A stretch of DNA of 64,000 nucleotides from Phocoena phocoena (taxonomy: Eukaryota; Chordata; Mammalia; Artiodactyla; Phocoenidae), in NCBI RefSeq assembly GCF_963924675.1, contig NC_089232.1, positions 53,258,759 to 53,322,758 of the forward strand, written 5' to 3'. Below, piece by piece: positions 31,180 to 43,195 of this stretch. Under the pieces are notes generated by a model. The model was not told where the DNA came from and did no database searches. It saw nothing but the letters and a program-made list of their open reading frames with translations. Position numbers and translations under genes: made by a program. How positions within the stretch are numbered: position 1 is the first letter of the stretch; each line of letters starts with the position of its first letter.

Positions 31180-33489
31180 AATAAAGAAAAGTCCTTAAAA
31201 AGTGATAAGGAAGAGGTAAAACTCTTTATTTGCAGCTGCCATAACGGTATATGTAGAAATCCCCAAAGAATCTATAATGAACTGTTTGAACTAATAATTG
31301 AATTAATACAAAGTCAATCAATAAAACTGTATTTCTGTAAAAGAGCCACAGAAAAATTAGAAAGATGAAAACTTAAAAACCCTACAGCGTTATAATAGCA
31401 TTAAAATATGAAATATTTAGTGATAAATTTAACAAAATTTACAAGTATTAACAAAACACAAGTCAGTATGCAAGACTTATATACTGAAAACACAACAACA
31501 ACCACCAATTGCTGGGAGAAATTAAAAGGAGCTAAATGACACACATGTGCTCACAGATTGGATGACTCAGTATCGTTAAGGCATTAATTCTCCCTGAACT
31601 GATATATAAATTTGGTGCAATCCCAATCAAAATCCCAGAAAGTTTACAGTTGCTGAAATTGACAAGTTGATTCTAAAATTTACAGGGAAATGCAAGGGAC
31701 CTAGAATAGCTAAGAAAATCTTAAAGAACATAATTGAAGAATTTACGCTACTACATTTCAAGTCTTACAAAGACGAAAAGCCATAGTAATTAAGACAAAG
31801 TGGTATTAGTGACAAGGTAGATAATTCGACCAATAATAACATAAAGTGCAGAAACAGACCCACTTGTATGATCTCTCGATTCACAAGGAAATACCACTGC
31901 CATTCAGTGGAGGAAATAATGATCTTTCCAACAACTGGTGCTGAAACTTGGGAAAAAAATAACTGTGAACCCCTACCTCATATGACGTACAGGAATTGAT
32001 TTGAGATGAATCGTAGATTTAAATATGAAAGTTAAAACAATAAGGTTTCTAGAAGCAACCGTAGGAGACTATCTTCATGACCTTGGGGTAAGCAAAGGTT
32101 TCTTAAACAGGACACAAGAAGGCAGTAGCCCTAAATGAACAATAACTGATTAATTGAACTTCACTAAAATTGAAGACTTCTGTTCATCAACAGAAATCAT
32201 TAAGAGGGTAAAAAGCAAGCCCCAGAAAAATATCTTTGAACAGATAGGACAGAGGACTCATACCTGAAATCTATGAAAAACTACAAATCAATAAGAAAAC
32301 TCAAACAGCCCAATTTTAAAATGTGTAAAATTATTGAACTGGTACTTTAAAAAAGAGAATATCTAAATGGCCAATAAGCGTATGAAAAGGTGTTGAACAT
32401 CACTTACCAAGTAATTGCATATGAAAACCTAATGAGATGCCACTGCGAACCCACTAGAATGACTAAAATTAAAGACTGATAATACAAAATGTCTGTGAGG
32501 TTATGCAGCCACTGGACCTCTCAAACATTGATGGTGGGAGTGTAGGATGGTATAACCATTTTGGAATATCATTTGATAGTATATATTAAAGTTAACATGT
32601 ACACACTCTATATCCCAGCAAATCTACACCCAGGTATACACCCAACTGAAAAGTGTACGTATATTCCTAAAAACACAGGTACAAGAATTTTCATAATAGC
32701 TTTCATCATAATAGCCCAAAACTAGAAACAACCCAAAGACCCGTCAATAGGCGAATGGGTAAATAAATTGATAAATTGTGGTATATAGTATATAAATATT
32801 TATGTGTATGAGTACACACACACATATGCACACACACATAGATGAATACATATTAATGTAGTACTAGTAGTCTACTACAAAACAAAGAAAAAGTCCAAAC
32901 TACTACTAAGTGCAACAAAGTGAATGAACCTCAAGCTATTATATTGAGTGGAAGAATCCAGACACTAAAATGCATACTGCATGATTCGATTTATATTAAA
33001 TTCACAAGGAGGCTAAACTCTTCCCTGTTGATAGAAAAATGAACAATAGTTACCTCAGGGGGTGGTGTAGGTGGAGAAGGAGCATGAGAGAAAGAGTCCA
33101 TGCCTTGACCTACGTATACGTGTGGAAAAATTCATCAAGATGAGCACTTAAGATTCACACATTTATAGGGCTTCCCTGGCGGCGCAGTGGTTGAGAATCT
33201 GCCTGCCAATGCAGGGGACACGGGTTCGAGCCCTGGTCTGGGAGGATCCCACATGCCGCAGAGCAATTAGGCCCGTGAGCCACAACTACTGAGCCTGAGC
33301 GTCTGGAGCCTGTGCTCCGCAACAAGAGAGGCCACACCAGTGAGAGGCCCGCGCACCACGATGAAGAGTGGCCCCCGCTTGCCACAACTGGAGAGAGCCC
33401 GCGCACAGAAACGAAGACCCAACACAGCAAAAATAAATGAATTAATTAATACATTTATATACTTTACTGTATACATATTATACCTCAAT
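31180..33489 (+). mobile_element. L1M-type LINE, sense, 3' half
   Basis: Sense-strand L1 running from mid ORF2 to the 3' UTR: GCAATCCCAATCAAAATCCC, GGGAAATGCAAGGGACCTAG, GACTTCTGTTCATCAACAGA, ATGGTGGGAGTGTAGGATGG, AACCCAAAGACCCGTCAATA and finally TATACCTCAATAAAAATAG. Reading frames are heavily broken. A SINE is inserted near the 3' end. Confidence 0.88.
33159..33459 (+). mobile_element. CHR-type SINE, long form, inside L1
   Basis: The body is 33168-33450 with an ATTA-rich tail. ACATTTATA at 33159-33167 and 33451-33459 is its exact target-site duplication. Confidence 0.95.
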
Positions 33490-34625
33490 AAAAATAGTTG
33501 ACTAAAAAAGAGGAAGAAAAATAATTTGAATACAATATCACATTAATGATCTTTTAAAAAGAAAAACTTTTCTTGTAATACTTCGTTTCATTAAATATAA
33601 ATTCAGGACAAGAAAAACTGTATGTGTATATAAATATATATGATAAAAAGATTTAATTTACTGTAGCAAAACAAGTTCCTAAATATGGATGTAGGAATAC
33701 CCTTATGACAAACATACAGAAGCCACACAAAGAAAATTGCAAAACTTTCCTGAGAGACATTTATGTCTTTTTTTTAAATTATTTTTCAGGCTGCGTTGGG
33801 TCTTCGTTGCTGCGTGCAGGCTTTCTCTAGTTGCGGCGAGCGGGGCTACTCTTCATTGCTGTGCGTGGGCTTCTCATTGCAGTAGCTTCTCTTGTTGCAG
33901 AGCACGGGCTCTAGGCAGGCGGGCTTCAGTAGTTCTGGCTCACGGGCTCAATAGTTGTGGCTCGTGGGCTCAAGAGCACAGGCTCAGTAGTTGTGGCGCA
34001 CAGGCTTAGTTGCTCTGAGGCATGTGGGATCTTCCTGGACCAGGACTCGAACCTGTGTCCCCTGCATTGACAGGTGGATTCTTCACCGCTGCCACCAGGG
34101 AAGCCTGAGACATTTATGTCTTGAATAAGTGGATAAGCATGTCACATTTCTAGGAGGAGGAAAAATCTAATACCACTTCAATACCAATTCTTCCCCTCAA
34201 TTATGTTACATCTTTAACATTATCCCAAAATAAAGTCCAGACAGAAAATGTTTAGACTTAACGAAACTCTTCTATAGTTCATGTGAATAGAATAGCTATG
34301 ATGCTCTAAAATAAGGGTGATGACAGGAGACTTCACCCACCAGACACTAAAACTGAAATAATGTAAAGCAGAAACAATAGTACAAAACAGACAACCATGG
34401 TAACAGAATGGAAATTCAGTAATGTACACAAATGTACAAAATAGTTTAGTTTGAAATCAAGGTAGCTTCTCAAATCAGTGGAGAAAGGCTAGATTATTTA
34501 ACAAATAAGGACAATGGGCTAGTAATTTATAAAATGAGGTTAGAAACTTATCTGTTCCCTTAAAACAAAATAAATTCAGGATGGATTAATTATTTAAATT
34601 TCAAAAATAAAGCTGCCAATATGAT
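33490..34625 (+). mobile_element. Second sense L1M fragment (ORF2)
   Basis: It begins directly after the 3' end of the previous L1. GAAAATTGCAAAACTTTCCT with GAGAGACATT, ACTTCACCCACCAGACACTA and CAGTGGAGAAAGGCTAGATT are L1 ORF2 words in sense order. A reverse SINE interrupts it. Confidence 0.78.
33754..34122 (-). mobile_element. CHR-type SINE, long form, with 16-bp target-site duplications
   Basis: The body is 33770-34106. GAGACATTTATGTCTT occurs exactly at 33754-33769 and 34107-34122. Inserted in L1 ORF2. Confidence 0.97.
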
Positions 34626-34859
34626 GGACCAAACCACTGTAAGCAGCCCCCAGATTCCCTGTCCTCCTTCCAAACACATGGGATTTCTTATTTAAATATA
34701 ATTCATACCTAGCCTATCTCAAAAGTACAAAGGAAATCCACAGGTGCCAGAAAATGTAAAAAGAAAGTTAAAAACCAAAGCAGTAAGAGGAAGTTAGAAA
34801 CCGAATGGCCAATAATGTTATTAGAACCAGATATATGTCCAAGGCATTCAGGTTTTAAA
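34626..34859. other. Short unassigned stretch
   Basis: AT-rich, no clear assignment. Confidence 0.3.
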
Positions 34860-36220
34860 TGAGGCGCTTAGTCCATTTACATTTATGTAATTATTGATAA
34901 ATAATTATCATATTAGGTTACATCTACCACCTTACTATTTCTTTTCTATTTGTCCCTCTGTTTTTGTTCACTTTTCCCACTTTTCCTGACTTTTTGGAGA
35001 TTATTTTTTAGCATTCTAAAACTGGATTTTTAGTGATACCTCTTTGTTTTATTTTTGGTTCTTACTCTAGGGATTGCAATATGCAACTTTAACTTTTTAG
35101 GGACTACCATTTATCAGTATTATGCTATTTCATACGGAGTGAAAAACTAAACGACAATAAACTTCCCTTTAGCTCCTTCGGTGCTTTGTATTATTATGGT
35201 CGTATATTTTATTTTTACTTATGTCATAAACCCCATGATAGATTATTATTCTTCTTTTTGCTTTAAACTGTCAATTGTACTTTAAAGAAATTGAGGAAAG
35301 AGACAAAAATCTTTTTTACTTATCTCCATGCTTGCTATTTCCTGGAACTCTTTATTTCTTCCTGTTCACTTGTGTTTCTATCTGGGATTGCTTCTCTTTA
35401 GTTTGAAGAACTTCCTTTAGCACTTCTTGTATTGAGGGTCTGCTGACTATAAATTCTCTCAACTTTTGCTTACTTGAAAAAGTCTTTGTTTTGCCTTAAT
35501 TTTTGAAGGGTATATCATTTCACTAGCTCTAGGATTCAAGCTTGAAGGTTTTTCTCTTTCAGCATTTTAAAGATGCTGTTCCATTGTGGTCTAGCTAGCA
35601 CTGTTTCTAATTTTAAAAAAACCATAATTCATATCCATGTTACCTTGTATGGAATCTTTTTTTGCTCTGCCTTCTTTTAATATTTTCTTCTTATCTTTTT
35701 GAGCAAAGTGACCATGATGGGTCTAGGTGTCAATATTTATCCCATTTGAGGTTTGTTAAATTTCTTGGTTGTGTATTGATGTTTTTCATCAAATCTGAGA
35801 AATATTTCGTCATGGTTTCTTGAAAACTCTTCTGTCATACTCTCTCTCTCTCTTCTATGACTCCAATTACATATATGTTGGACGATTTGATATTATTCCA
35901 TATGTCACTGACAATTTGTTCATTTAAAAATTTTTTTTTCTCACTTTGCTTCAGTTTGATTAATTTGTATTGTCCCATCTTCAAGTTCATGGATCCTTTG
36001 TTCTGTGATACCCAATGTCCTATCTGCTTCTAATCCCATCAAGTGGAATGGTATTAGATAATTTATTTTTCAGTTCTAGAATTTTCATTGGGTTTTATAT
36101 TAGAATGTCCATTTCTTTTCTGAAAAACCCATATAATTCTTTACGCATTATATCCATCTTTTCCTATAAATTCTGTAACATATTTAAAATAGTTATTCCC
36201 TGTCTGATCCCAAATTGAGG
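34860..36220 (-). mobile_element. L1ME-like LINE, antisense
   Basis: GTCCATTTACATTTATGTAA, AGAACTTCCTTTAGCACTTC, TTGTATTGAGGGTCTGCTGA, AGCATTTTAAAGATGCTGTT, TGATGGGTCTAGGTGTCAAT and TCCAATTACATATATGTTGG are inverse landmarks of an older L1 class, in order. Confidence 0.82.
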
Positions 36221-36584
36221 GGCATTTCACAAATTGCTGAATGACACTCTTCAAAATCAAGATCATGAAAAGAAAGACTGAGGAACTGTTCCAGGTCAGA
36301 GAAGACTAAGGGATGTGACAACTAAACGTAACGTGTGGTCCTGCCCCTTCCCAGTCTCTGCTGTCCACATGCCTGGCCTCACCAGGAGCCTGCCTACCCC
36401 AGCCCACAACTAAGGCCAGGAGAGCCAGCCGCTATACCCGATTACCTGCCACCGAGAGAGTCACTTCCACCAGCAATGTCACTGGGCATGACTTCACCCA
36501 CTGCTCCAAATCTAGTGAATTAATAAGAATTACTTAACAGTAGAGAGAGTAATTCACCAAGAAAACATACCTATTGTAAATTGT
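36221..36584. other. Unique stretch
   Basis: No gene is recognised. The 62-codon frame at 36335-36523 has no domain. Confidence 0.3.
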
Positions 36585-36762
36585 ATGGGATCGTAAACTG
36601 CTACAAACTCTCTGGAAAATGATGTGTTCATGTATCAAAGGTCATAGTTTAAAAGAACTTTTAAATCATGCAATTCCATTTCTTGGAATGTATCCTAAAG
36701 AAATAGTTGTACAGATGAGCAAAGATACATATAAATTGATGTGCCATTGATAGTAGTTGTTA
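36585..36762 (+). mobile_element. L1M 3'-region fragment
   Basis: AAACTGCTACAAACTCTCTG, then TGCAATTCCATTTCTTGGAA and TGTATCCTAAAGAAATAG are sense L1 words. Confidence 0.7.
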
Positions 36763-36764
36763 GA

Positions 36765-36905
36765 ACCAGGAGCTCTGGAGTCTAGTTTCAAATCGTGTCT
36801 GTATCTCAGTTTTCTGGTCTGTAACATCGGGATAAGAGTAGTACCTACTCATAGGGATGTTATAAATATTAAGTGAGGACATACACGTAACATGTTTAAA
36901 AGAGA
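36765..36905 (+). repeat. MIR SINE fragment
   Basis: GCTCTGGAGTCTAGTTTCAA, CTCAGTTTTCTGGTCTGTAA and TAGTACCTACTCATAGGGAT are sense MIR landmarks. Confidence 0.82.
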
Positions 36906-36964
36906 AGCTGGAACGTGATGATAAGAGCAAATGCTGGCATGGGGTTTAATACGTTCTGAATGAT

Positions 36965-37160
36965 CTAGACCCACTAACTCGCTTCACTCTTATAGAATCT
37001 TCTGAGACAGGTGCTATCATTATCCTCACCTTTGATGATGAAGAAACTGAGGCACAGAGAGGTTAGGTAACTTGCCAAAATTATAGATTTAATAAATATA
37101 TGGGCAGGGTTTGAACTCAAGCAGTTTAGCTCCTGAGTCTGCGCTATCCTAGTATTACAA
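36965..37160 (-). repeat. MIR SINE fragment, opposite to its neighbour
   Basis: GATGAAGAAACTGAGGCACA, GAGAGGTTAGGTAACTTGCC and AGGGTTTGAACTCAAGCAGT are inverse MIR. Confidence 0.87.
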
Positions 37161-37240
37161 AGCTGCAGCATTGGAAGCGATACAAATGGGGATTTGGATA
37201 AGTAATTTATTCATAAAATGGAATACTGTGCATCTGTTTT

Positions 37241-37589
37241 AAATGCCAATGTAGGGACTTCTCTGGTGGTGCAGTGATTAAGAATCCACCTGCTAATTCA
37301 GGGGACACAAGTTCGAGCCCTGGTCAGGGAAGATCCCACATGCCACGGAGCAACTAAACCCGTGCGCCACAACTACTGAGCCTGCGCTCTAGAGCCCGCG
37401 TGCTACAATTACTGAAGCCCGTGCACCTAGAGCCCAAGCTCCGCAACAAGAGAAGCCACTGCAAAGAGAGGCCCACGCACCGCCACGAAGAGTAGCCTCC
37501 GCTCGCCGCAACTAGAGAAAACCTGCGCGCAGCAATGAACACCCAACACTGCCAAAAATAAATAAATAAAATAAATAAATGCCAACGTA
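37241..37589 (+). mobile_element. CHR-type SINE, long form, with target-site duplications
   Basis: The body is 37254-37576 with an AAAT tail. AAATGCCAATGTA (37241-37253) and AAATGCCAACGTA (37577-37589) flank it. It is moderately diverged in the head (CTTCTCTGGTGGTGCAGTGA). Confidence 0.95.
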
Positions 37590-37604
37590 GAAGTAGATTA
37601 AAAA

Positions 37605-37830
37605 ATAGCTAAATTTTATTAGGTACTTTACTATGTAAAAGACACTATTAGAAGCATTTGATTAATCAATTAACCCTCAAAAATGTAAGAAGGAACTATT
37701 ATTATTCTCTTCCAGATGAGGAAACTGAGGCACAAGTGTGGGTCACTTGCCCAGTATCCCATGGCTGACCTGGGAGACAGGATGAGAACCCAGGCAGTTT
37801 GAGTCTTACCTTTACTCTTCACACCACACT
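37605..37830 (-). repeat. MIR SINE, nearly full length
   Basis: TTATTAGGTACTTTACTATG, CCAGATGAGGAAACTGAGGC and ATGAGAACCCAGGCAGTTTG are inverse MIR in order. Confidence 0.87.
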
Positions 37831-37899
37831 GGAGATACAGACACACAAACTCTGCAGCATGCCTCCCTCAGCCATCTCTTAACGGCAATCTTCCCTCCC

Positions 37900-38720
37900 C
37901 TCACAATTATTCCCAGCTCACAATAATACTTAAAATTTCCCTCTTTCTCTCATCTCCCACATTGGATCCAGTCTTGCCAAGTCTGTCCCCAAGACGTATC
38001 TTAAATCTTCCCGCACTTTTCCATCCTCTCCACAACCCTCATCTGTTCTTGCTATGACGATTAAAATGACCTCTTTTTTTTTTTTTTTTTTGCGGTACGC
38101 AGGCCTCTCACTGTTGTGGCCTCTCCCATTGCGGAGCACAGGCTCCGGACGCACAGGCTCAGTGGCCATGGCTCAAGGGCCCAGCCGCTCCGCAGCATGT
38201 GGGATCTTCCCGGACTGGGGCACGAACCCGTGTCCCCTGCATCGGCAGGTGGACTCTCAACCACTGCGCCACCACAGAAGCCCTGCAATGACCTCTCTTA
38301 ATGATCTTCTTATTTACCCACTTCTCTATCCAGTGCTCATATCCACTCCTATATAGCTTCTGGGGAGACCCTTCCAAAATGAAAAGAGATTCTAAAAAAG
38401 AAGTTTTATTCCCTTGCTTAAAATTATGCAAAGTTTTTGCATTACGGTTTGCATACAGTCTATACTCCTTAACACACCCTCCAAGGTCGCCCCCAATCGG
38501 CCTCTGCCCTCCTCTGTCACCTCCTTGTGCCACCGCTGCCCAGGGCTTCTTCCTGTGCTCGCTTCACTGCAAGTTCCCTTCCTCTTCAGGTCTCCCACAC
38601 TCTGCCTGGACGGTTCCTCCCCGTACACTTCACAGAGCTGATTTCTTCTGATCCTCAAGGATCACTGGAAATGTCATCTCCTTGGAGAATCTCTGACTAC
38701 TCAGTCCAAAGCAGTCACCA
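37900..38720 (+). mobile_element. L2 LINE 3' region, split by a SINE
   Basis: Left part 37900-38074 and right part 38287-38720. TTAAAATTATGCAAAGTTTT, CATACAGTCTATACTCCTTA, CACTCTGCCTGGACGGTTCC and GGAAATGTCATCTCCTTGGA follow L2 sense order. Frames on both strands here (75-147 codons) are LINE remnants or chance. Confidence 0.72.
38065..38296 (-). mobile_element. CHR-type SINE, short form, inside L2
   Basis: The body is 38075-38286 in reverse with a long T-run. AATGACCTCT at 38065-38074 and 38287-38296 is the target-site duplication. Confidence 0.95.
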
Positions 38721-38774
38721 CTAACTAATTTTTCCTCTCAGGCATTCTCCCATTTTTTTTTTCTTCATAATACT

Positions 38775-38870
38775 TCATTCTTTCAGTCAACAAATATTTA
38801 CTGAGTACCTACTATGTGTCAGGCACTATTCTAGCTGCAGGGAATACAGCAGTAAAGAAAACAGCACTTA
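38775..38870 (-). mobile_element. L2 LINE tail fragment
   Basis: TCAACAAATATTTACTGAGT, ACCTACTATGTGTCAGGCAC and GGGAATACAGCAGTAAAGAA are a clear inverse L2 tail. Confidence 0.82.
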
Positions 38871-39128
38871 TAGTTTGCACTTATAATTTAATTTATGTAT
38901 TTATGCGATGGCATAACATATACGTATACATTTTTGCTTTAGTCCCATGAATACAGAAAACCCAAGAAGGAAAATGGGATTCCCTTCCCCCAATTCTCAA
39001 AGCAGCTTGACCTCTGTGGTTTAATGTCTAGGTTTGCGGGAGTGTCTCATCTCCCAGGTGTTGGTGGGTTTCTGAGGAGGCAGTTAGCATTGGGCAAGGG
39101 AAGGAAGGAATGGAAACTGGTGTTTTGT

Positions 39129-39465
39129 AAAGAAAGCAGGGGACTTCCCTGGTGGCACAGTGGTTGGGAGTCCGCCTGCCAATGCAGGGGACACGGGTTC
39201 GGGCCCTGGTCCGGGAGGATCCCACATGCTGCGGAGCAACAAAGCCCGTGTGCCACAACTACTGAGACTGCGCTCTAGAGCCCGCGAGCCACAACTGCCG
39301 AAGCCCCCACACCTAGAGCCCGTGTTTCACAGCAAGAGAAGCCACTGCAAGGAGAAGCCTGCCTACCGCAACGAAGAGTAGCCCCTGCTCATCGCAACTA
39401 GAGAAAGCCCACACACAGCAATGAAGACCCAACACAGCCAAACAAAAAAAAAAAAAGAAAGCAGG
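39129..39465 (+). mobile_element. CHR-type SINE, long form, with 12-bp target-site duplications
   Basis: The body is 39141-39453. AAAGAAAGCAGG at 39129-39140 and 39454-39465 flanks it exactly. Frames of 60-90 codons within are SINE artefacts. Confidence 0.96.
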
Positions 39466-40065
39466 AAACTGAGTAATTCCCAGGTGCAGAAGGCAGTAGG
39501 GATGAGGGTTTCCTTTGAGGTTGGAAAGCCTGTGCCTCCAACTCTGAAGCAGTCCTGGCTGGTGGGAACCCACACGGGGGTTGATGGGAACGGCCAAGGG
39601 CTGGGAGCCAGCAATGCTCACAAAGCAGGCAGAATGTGAGGACCACCAGGACTGTGGCAGTGGGATGAGCATGTGAGAGCTGCCTCCGATTTTCTGGCCG
39701 CAAAAACCCCAGGATTTTGGGATGATCCATGGGAAAGGAAATGACCCCAACAAGTAATGTTGAACTTAGTGCAGACCATGGCATGGGTGGTGCTGAGAGC
39801 CAGATTTGATGGCATTTGGGGGGAATAACTCTTTCACACCCAAGTGTCCTGAGCAGTTCTGAGCACTTGCTCTGCCCACAGCGTACCTCCCCTCTGGTCT
39901 CAAAGTTGGTTTTGTTCAGTGTTGTATGGCCAGTGCCTAACAGAACACTCAGCCCCTAGGGGCTTAGTAAGTGCTTATTAAATGAGCGACTCTGGAAAAT
40001 TATACATAAAAAATGGTAACATGACTCACACTGGAGAAGGGATTACCAGTGACTTTTAAATGAAA
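39466..40065. other. Unique stretch
   Basis: No gene is recognised. Overlapping minus-strand frames of 83-146 codons (39313-39815) partly read through the SINE and show no domain. Confidence 0.35.
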
Positions 40066-40600
40066 GTTTAGTTCATCAAAGTTACAAATGCCCATATCTT
40101 TTGACCTTAAGCTACCATTTCTAGAAGTTTATCCTACAGATATATAAGCATACATGAGAAAGTATATGTATACAAAGCACTTTTTTGCAGACATTTGGTA
40201 ATAGCAACAGATTGGAAACAATCCAAATATCTGTCTGCAGCCAGCTTACTAATGAATACAATGAAATACTACACAGCTGGAAAAAATGAAAAAGTCTTAC
40301 ATAATGGAAAGGAATGATCTCCAGGATATATCGCTAACTGAAAAAACAATGGAGAGAACAGTATGTGTGTATGATATGTGAAAAAGGAAAAAAGAATAGG
40401 CGGGTGTATACTTGTTTGTGAGGGACATATCTCTGGAAAGTTACACAAAAAACTGATAATGCTGGTTACCTTTGGGAAGGGGAACAAGGTGGCTGGAGCG
40501 GGGTGGGAGGGAAGGGTTTTGGTGATTATCTTTTTGTTCTTAGATTTTCAATCATATTAATGTGCTTCCCATTTTTAAAATAGTTAAAAATATCAATAAA
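40066..40600 (+). mobile_element. L1M (L1MC/D-like) 3' end, sense
   Basis: GAAGTTTATCCTACAGATAT, AGATTGGAAACAATCCAAAT, TCTCCAGGATATATCGCTAA, ATATCTCTGGAAAGTTACAC and GGTTACCTTTGGGAAGGGGA are in sense order to an AATAAAATC end. Confidence 0.85.
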
Positions 40601-42064
40601 ATCATTTACCTTTTTGCTTCTCCTTTTTAATTGTCTCAGAAATGAAAGAGACTACTTGCATTGTTGGATTTTTTTTTAATTTTTAAAAAGGATAAAACCA
40701 GAGGTAACGGGAGAGTCATTGACAGAAAGTTAGGCCTAATTGAAAAGAAAAAAAATCTACATCATTTTTCATCTGGAAATGTGTTTTGAGGTGCCCCTTA
40801 GTATTAAGGATGTTCAACCAAATGTGGTTGAGTCTTTTCATCAATGGAGCTACTAATAGGAATCATGTAGGGGGCTATATTTTTAAAAACATGTCCTGTG
40901 AATTCCTCTAAGTAGAAGTGATTTAAAAATCCACTTATATTGTAGCCTCCTCTTGAGACTTTTATTGTCATCAACATCTGTTTTTTAAAAGAAAACAGCT
41001 TTCATCCAGGGAATACTGCTGAGTCCTGTCAAAGCTACTTACAGGAACCCAAAGTGTCTACAGTCTGGGGGAGCAGACTGCAGCCCACATGCACACCAGA
41101 GGCTGGGCCAGGGCTGGTGCAGGAACTGGGGTGAAGAGCTGGGCCACAGAGTCCCTATGAGATAAAATCAGAGTATTGGTGGGAAACCGGGGGCCGTGGT
41201 TACTCCATGCTTTTAAGGTGTCATTAGTTTACTAGCCAAACAAATGAATACCCCAGACTGACTAAAATAGCCCAAGCATCCTCAGAATCCCACCTCCCTG
41301 TAATTCTCTTGTGCCACCTGCCCTAGTGGGCTTTCCAGTCTTTAGAGACACATTCTAATGGTCCTCAATGTTGTCGGGTCACACAATGTGTTATATGTTG
41401 TTCTCATTTGATTATCAACAGGTGATACCTTATTTAATTATGTCCCCACCATAGAAAGGGGGGCAGGGCCGGGGAGGGGGGCACATTTTGGAGTCCACTT
41501 GGACTCCCTTGGAAGTTATGGGAAGCCATGGGACAGGAAGATGGCAGATAGAGTTTATCCTCTTTCCCTCTACTCAACCCCACTCTCCATCGTCGGGGGG
41601 TGGGAGGTGGGACAGGAGGAGGCTGTTCATCGTGGTGTCAACTCCCATGTCCTTGGGAGAATGGCCTGTGTTTCTGGATTGTTCTCCTTGGAATCTAACT
41701 ATCTAGAAAGAGTTTTTGTGTAATGTGACCCAGCTAGCCTTTGCCATACCCCAAGTTCACCCAAAGATAGACAAAGCCAGAAGTCAGGGTCAGACAGACT
41801 TGGGGGTGTCCTGGACCACATCACTGGCACCTTTTGAAACTGGTAGCCCTTAAACACTCATTAAACACATGGAGGAAACAGTAAGAGCAGTGGGTGAGGA
41901 GCAGAGAAAGAACCCCAGCCTCACCCCCCAATCACAAAGTAAGTTCTGCTGTCCACACTCACCTCTCGTCATCACCCCCGGGAGACATGTTAGCAATCAT
42001 CGATTTTTGCTGGAGTAACTTTTGTGGCTTATTGAACTATTCCTTCTATCTGTTGCCAAAGCTC
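40601..42064. other. Unique stretch, about 1.45 kb
   Basis: No gene or repeat is recognised. 40610-41060 is repeat-free and AT-rich. Frames at 41488-41723 (72-74 codons) overlap one another and lack domains. A G-rich tract lies at 41456-41482. Confidence 0.4.
41456..41482 (+). other. G-rich tract, possible G-quadruplex
   Basis: Four G-runs of 6, 3, 4 and 6 bases separated by CA, CC and A fit a canonical four-tract quadruplex pattern. Confidence 0.5.
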
Positions 42065-42150
42065 TCCTTGAAAGCACTTATTTCATTCCACAAATATTTA
42101 TTGAGCACCTATATGGGCTGGAGATACTGCAGTGAATCAAATAGTTGGTA
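42065..42150 (-). mobile_element. L2 LINE tail fragment
   Basis: CATTCCACAAATATTTATTG and AGCACCTATATGGGCTGGAG followed by a GATACTGCAGTGAATCAAA stretch are inverse L2. Confidence 0.75.
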
Positions 42151-42164
42151 GTTCCTTAAAATAT

Positions 42165-42355
42165 TGCACCTATATGACAAACATATTACATGACAGGCAC
42201 CATTCTGGGCGCTCTGCGAGACTTATCCTCATTAACAGCTGTTTGAGGTCAGTACTATCATTACCCCATTTTACAGATGGGAAAATTGAGGAGCAAAGTT
42301 TAAAACTTAAGAATCAAAGCAGGATTTAGACCTGGATAATCTGGCCTTTTAATTG
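42165..42355 (-). repeat. MIR SINE fragment
   Basis: TGACAGGCACCATTCTGGGC, CCCCATTTTACAGATGGGAA and AGCAGGATTTAGACCTGGAT are inverse MIR. Confidence 0.85.
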
Positions 42356-42984
42356 AAATGTTTAACTTCCAAAAGACAGAGGTGGATTCCCTCTGCTCCA
42401 TCTCATTTTTGCTCCCTGTGGATCAGTAACTCTTAACCCAGAGCATCCTCAGGGCAGAGCTTGGCTCAGTTTTCCTCTATAGGAGCAGACAATAGGGATG
42501 CAGCTCCTCACAGATGGCTGGGCAAAGATGGAGCAAGGTCTTCACTCCAAAATCTTGTGGGTTCAATTCTCTCTGGGGATAACTTTGAACTTGGGGCTAG
42601 CACAAGCCAGCACCTGAAATTCTGGACACCCACCTCAGACATGCTCCAGTCCTACGAATCTAATCTATGATTTTTTGTATTGAATGCACGTTGAAAGGAT
42701 AGTATTTTAGATGTATTGGGTTAAATGAAATATACTGGTAGAATTAATTTTGCCTATTTCTTTTAATTTTTTTAGTGTGGCTTCTAGAAATTTTTAAATT
42801 TCTTATTATGTGTCTTGTATTCTATTTCTGTTGGACAGCAGTGAGCTAGACCCTCCTTTCCTCCACAACAAATAAAAGGAGGGCGGGGCGGGGGGGCACG
42901 GAGAGTTTGGGAAAACAGCAAAAGGAACTCTAGAAGAGAGATCCTGAGGAAGGTACATGAATTTGATCTTTATTTAGTTGTAAC
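42356..42984. other. Unique stretch with a G-rich tract
   Basis: No gene is recognised. 42660-42830 is AT-rich and resembles decayed LINE. G-runs at 42879-42898 may form a quadruplex. Confidence 0.35.
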
Positions 42985-43195
42985 TGCAGCTGGCGTGTAC
43001 TATGTGTCAAGTATTGTTTCAGGAACTCAATCATCACTACAATCCTATAGAGGAACTGCTTTAATATCTCCACTTTACAGATGAAGCAGCTGGGGCACAG
43101 AGAGGTTAAGGAACTCACCCAAGGTCATTCAGCTGGTAAGTGGCAAATTCAGTTTTTAACCTAGTCTGTCTCTAGAGTCTGAGCTCTAAACTCCC
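42985..43195 (-). repeat. MIR SINE, nearly full length
   Basis: GTGTACTATGTGTCAAGTAT, CCACTTTACAGATGAAGCAG, GGGGCACAGAGAGGTTAAGG and CCAAGGTCATTCAGCTGGTA are clear inverse MIR landmarks. Confidence 0.9.

Noticed and set aside
31180..34625. A single long sense L1
   Set aside because: A 3'-terminal AATAAA-type end at about 33489 is followed by ORF2 sequence again, so two L1 fragments lie end to end.
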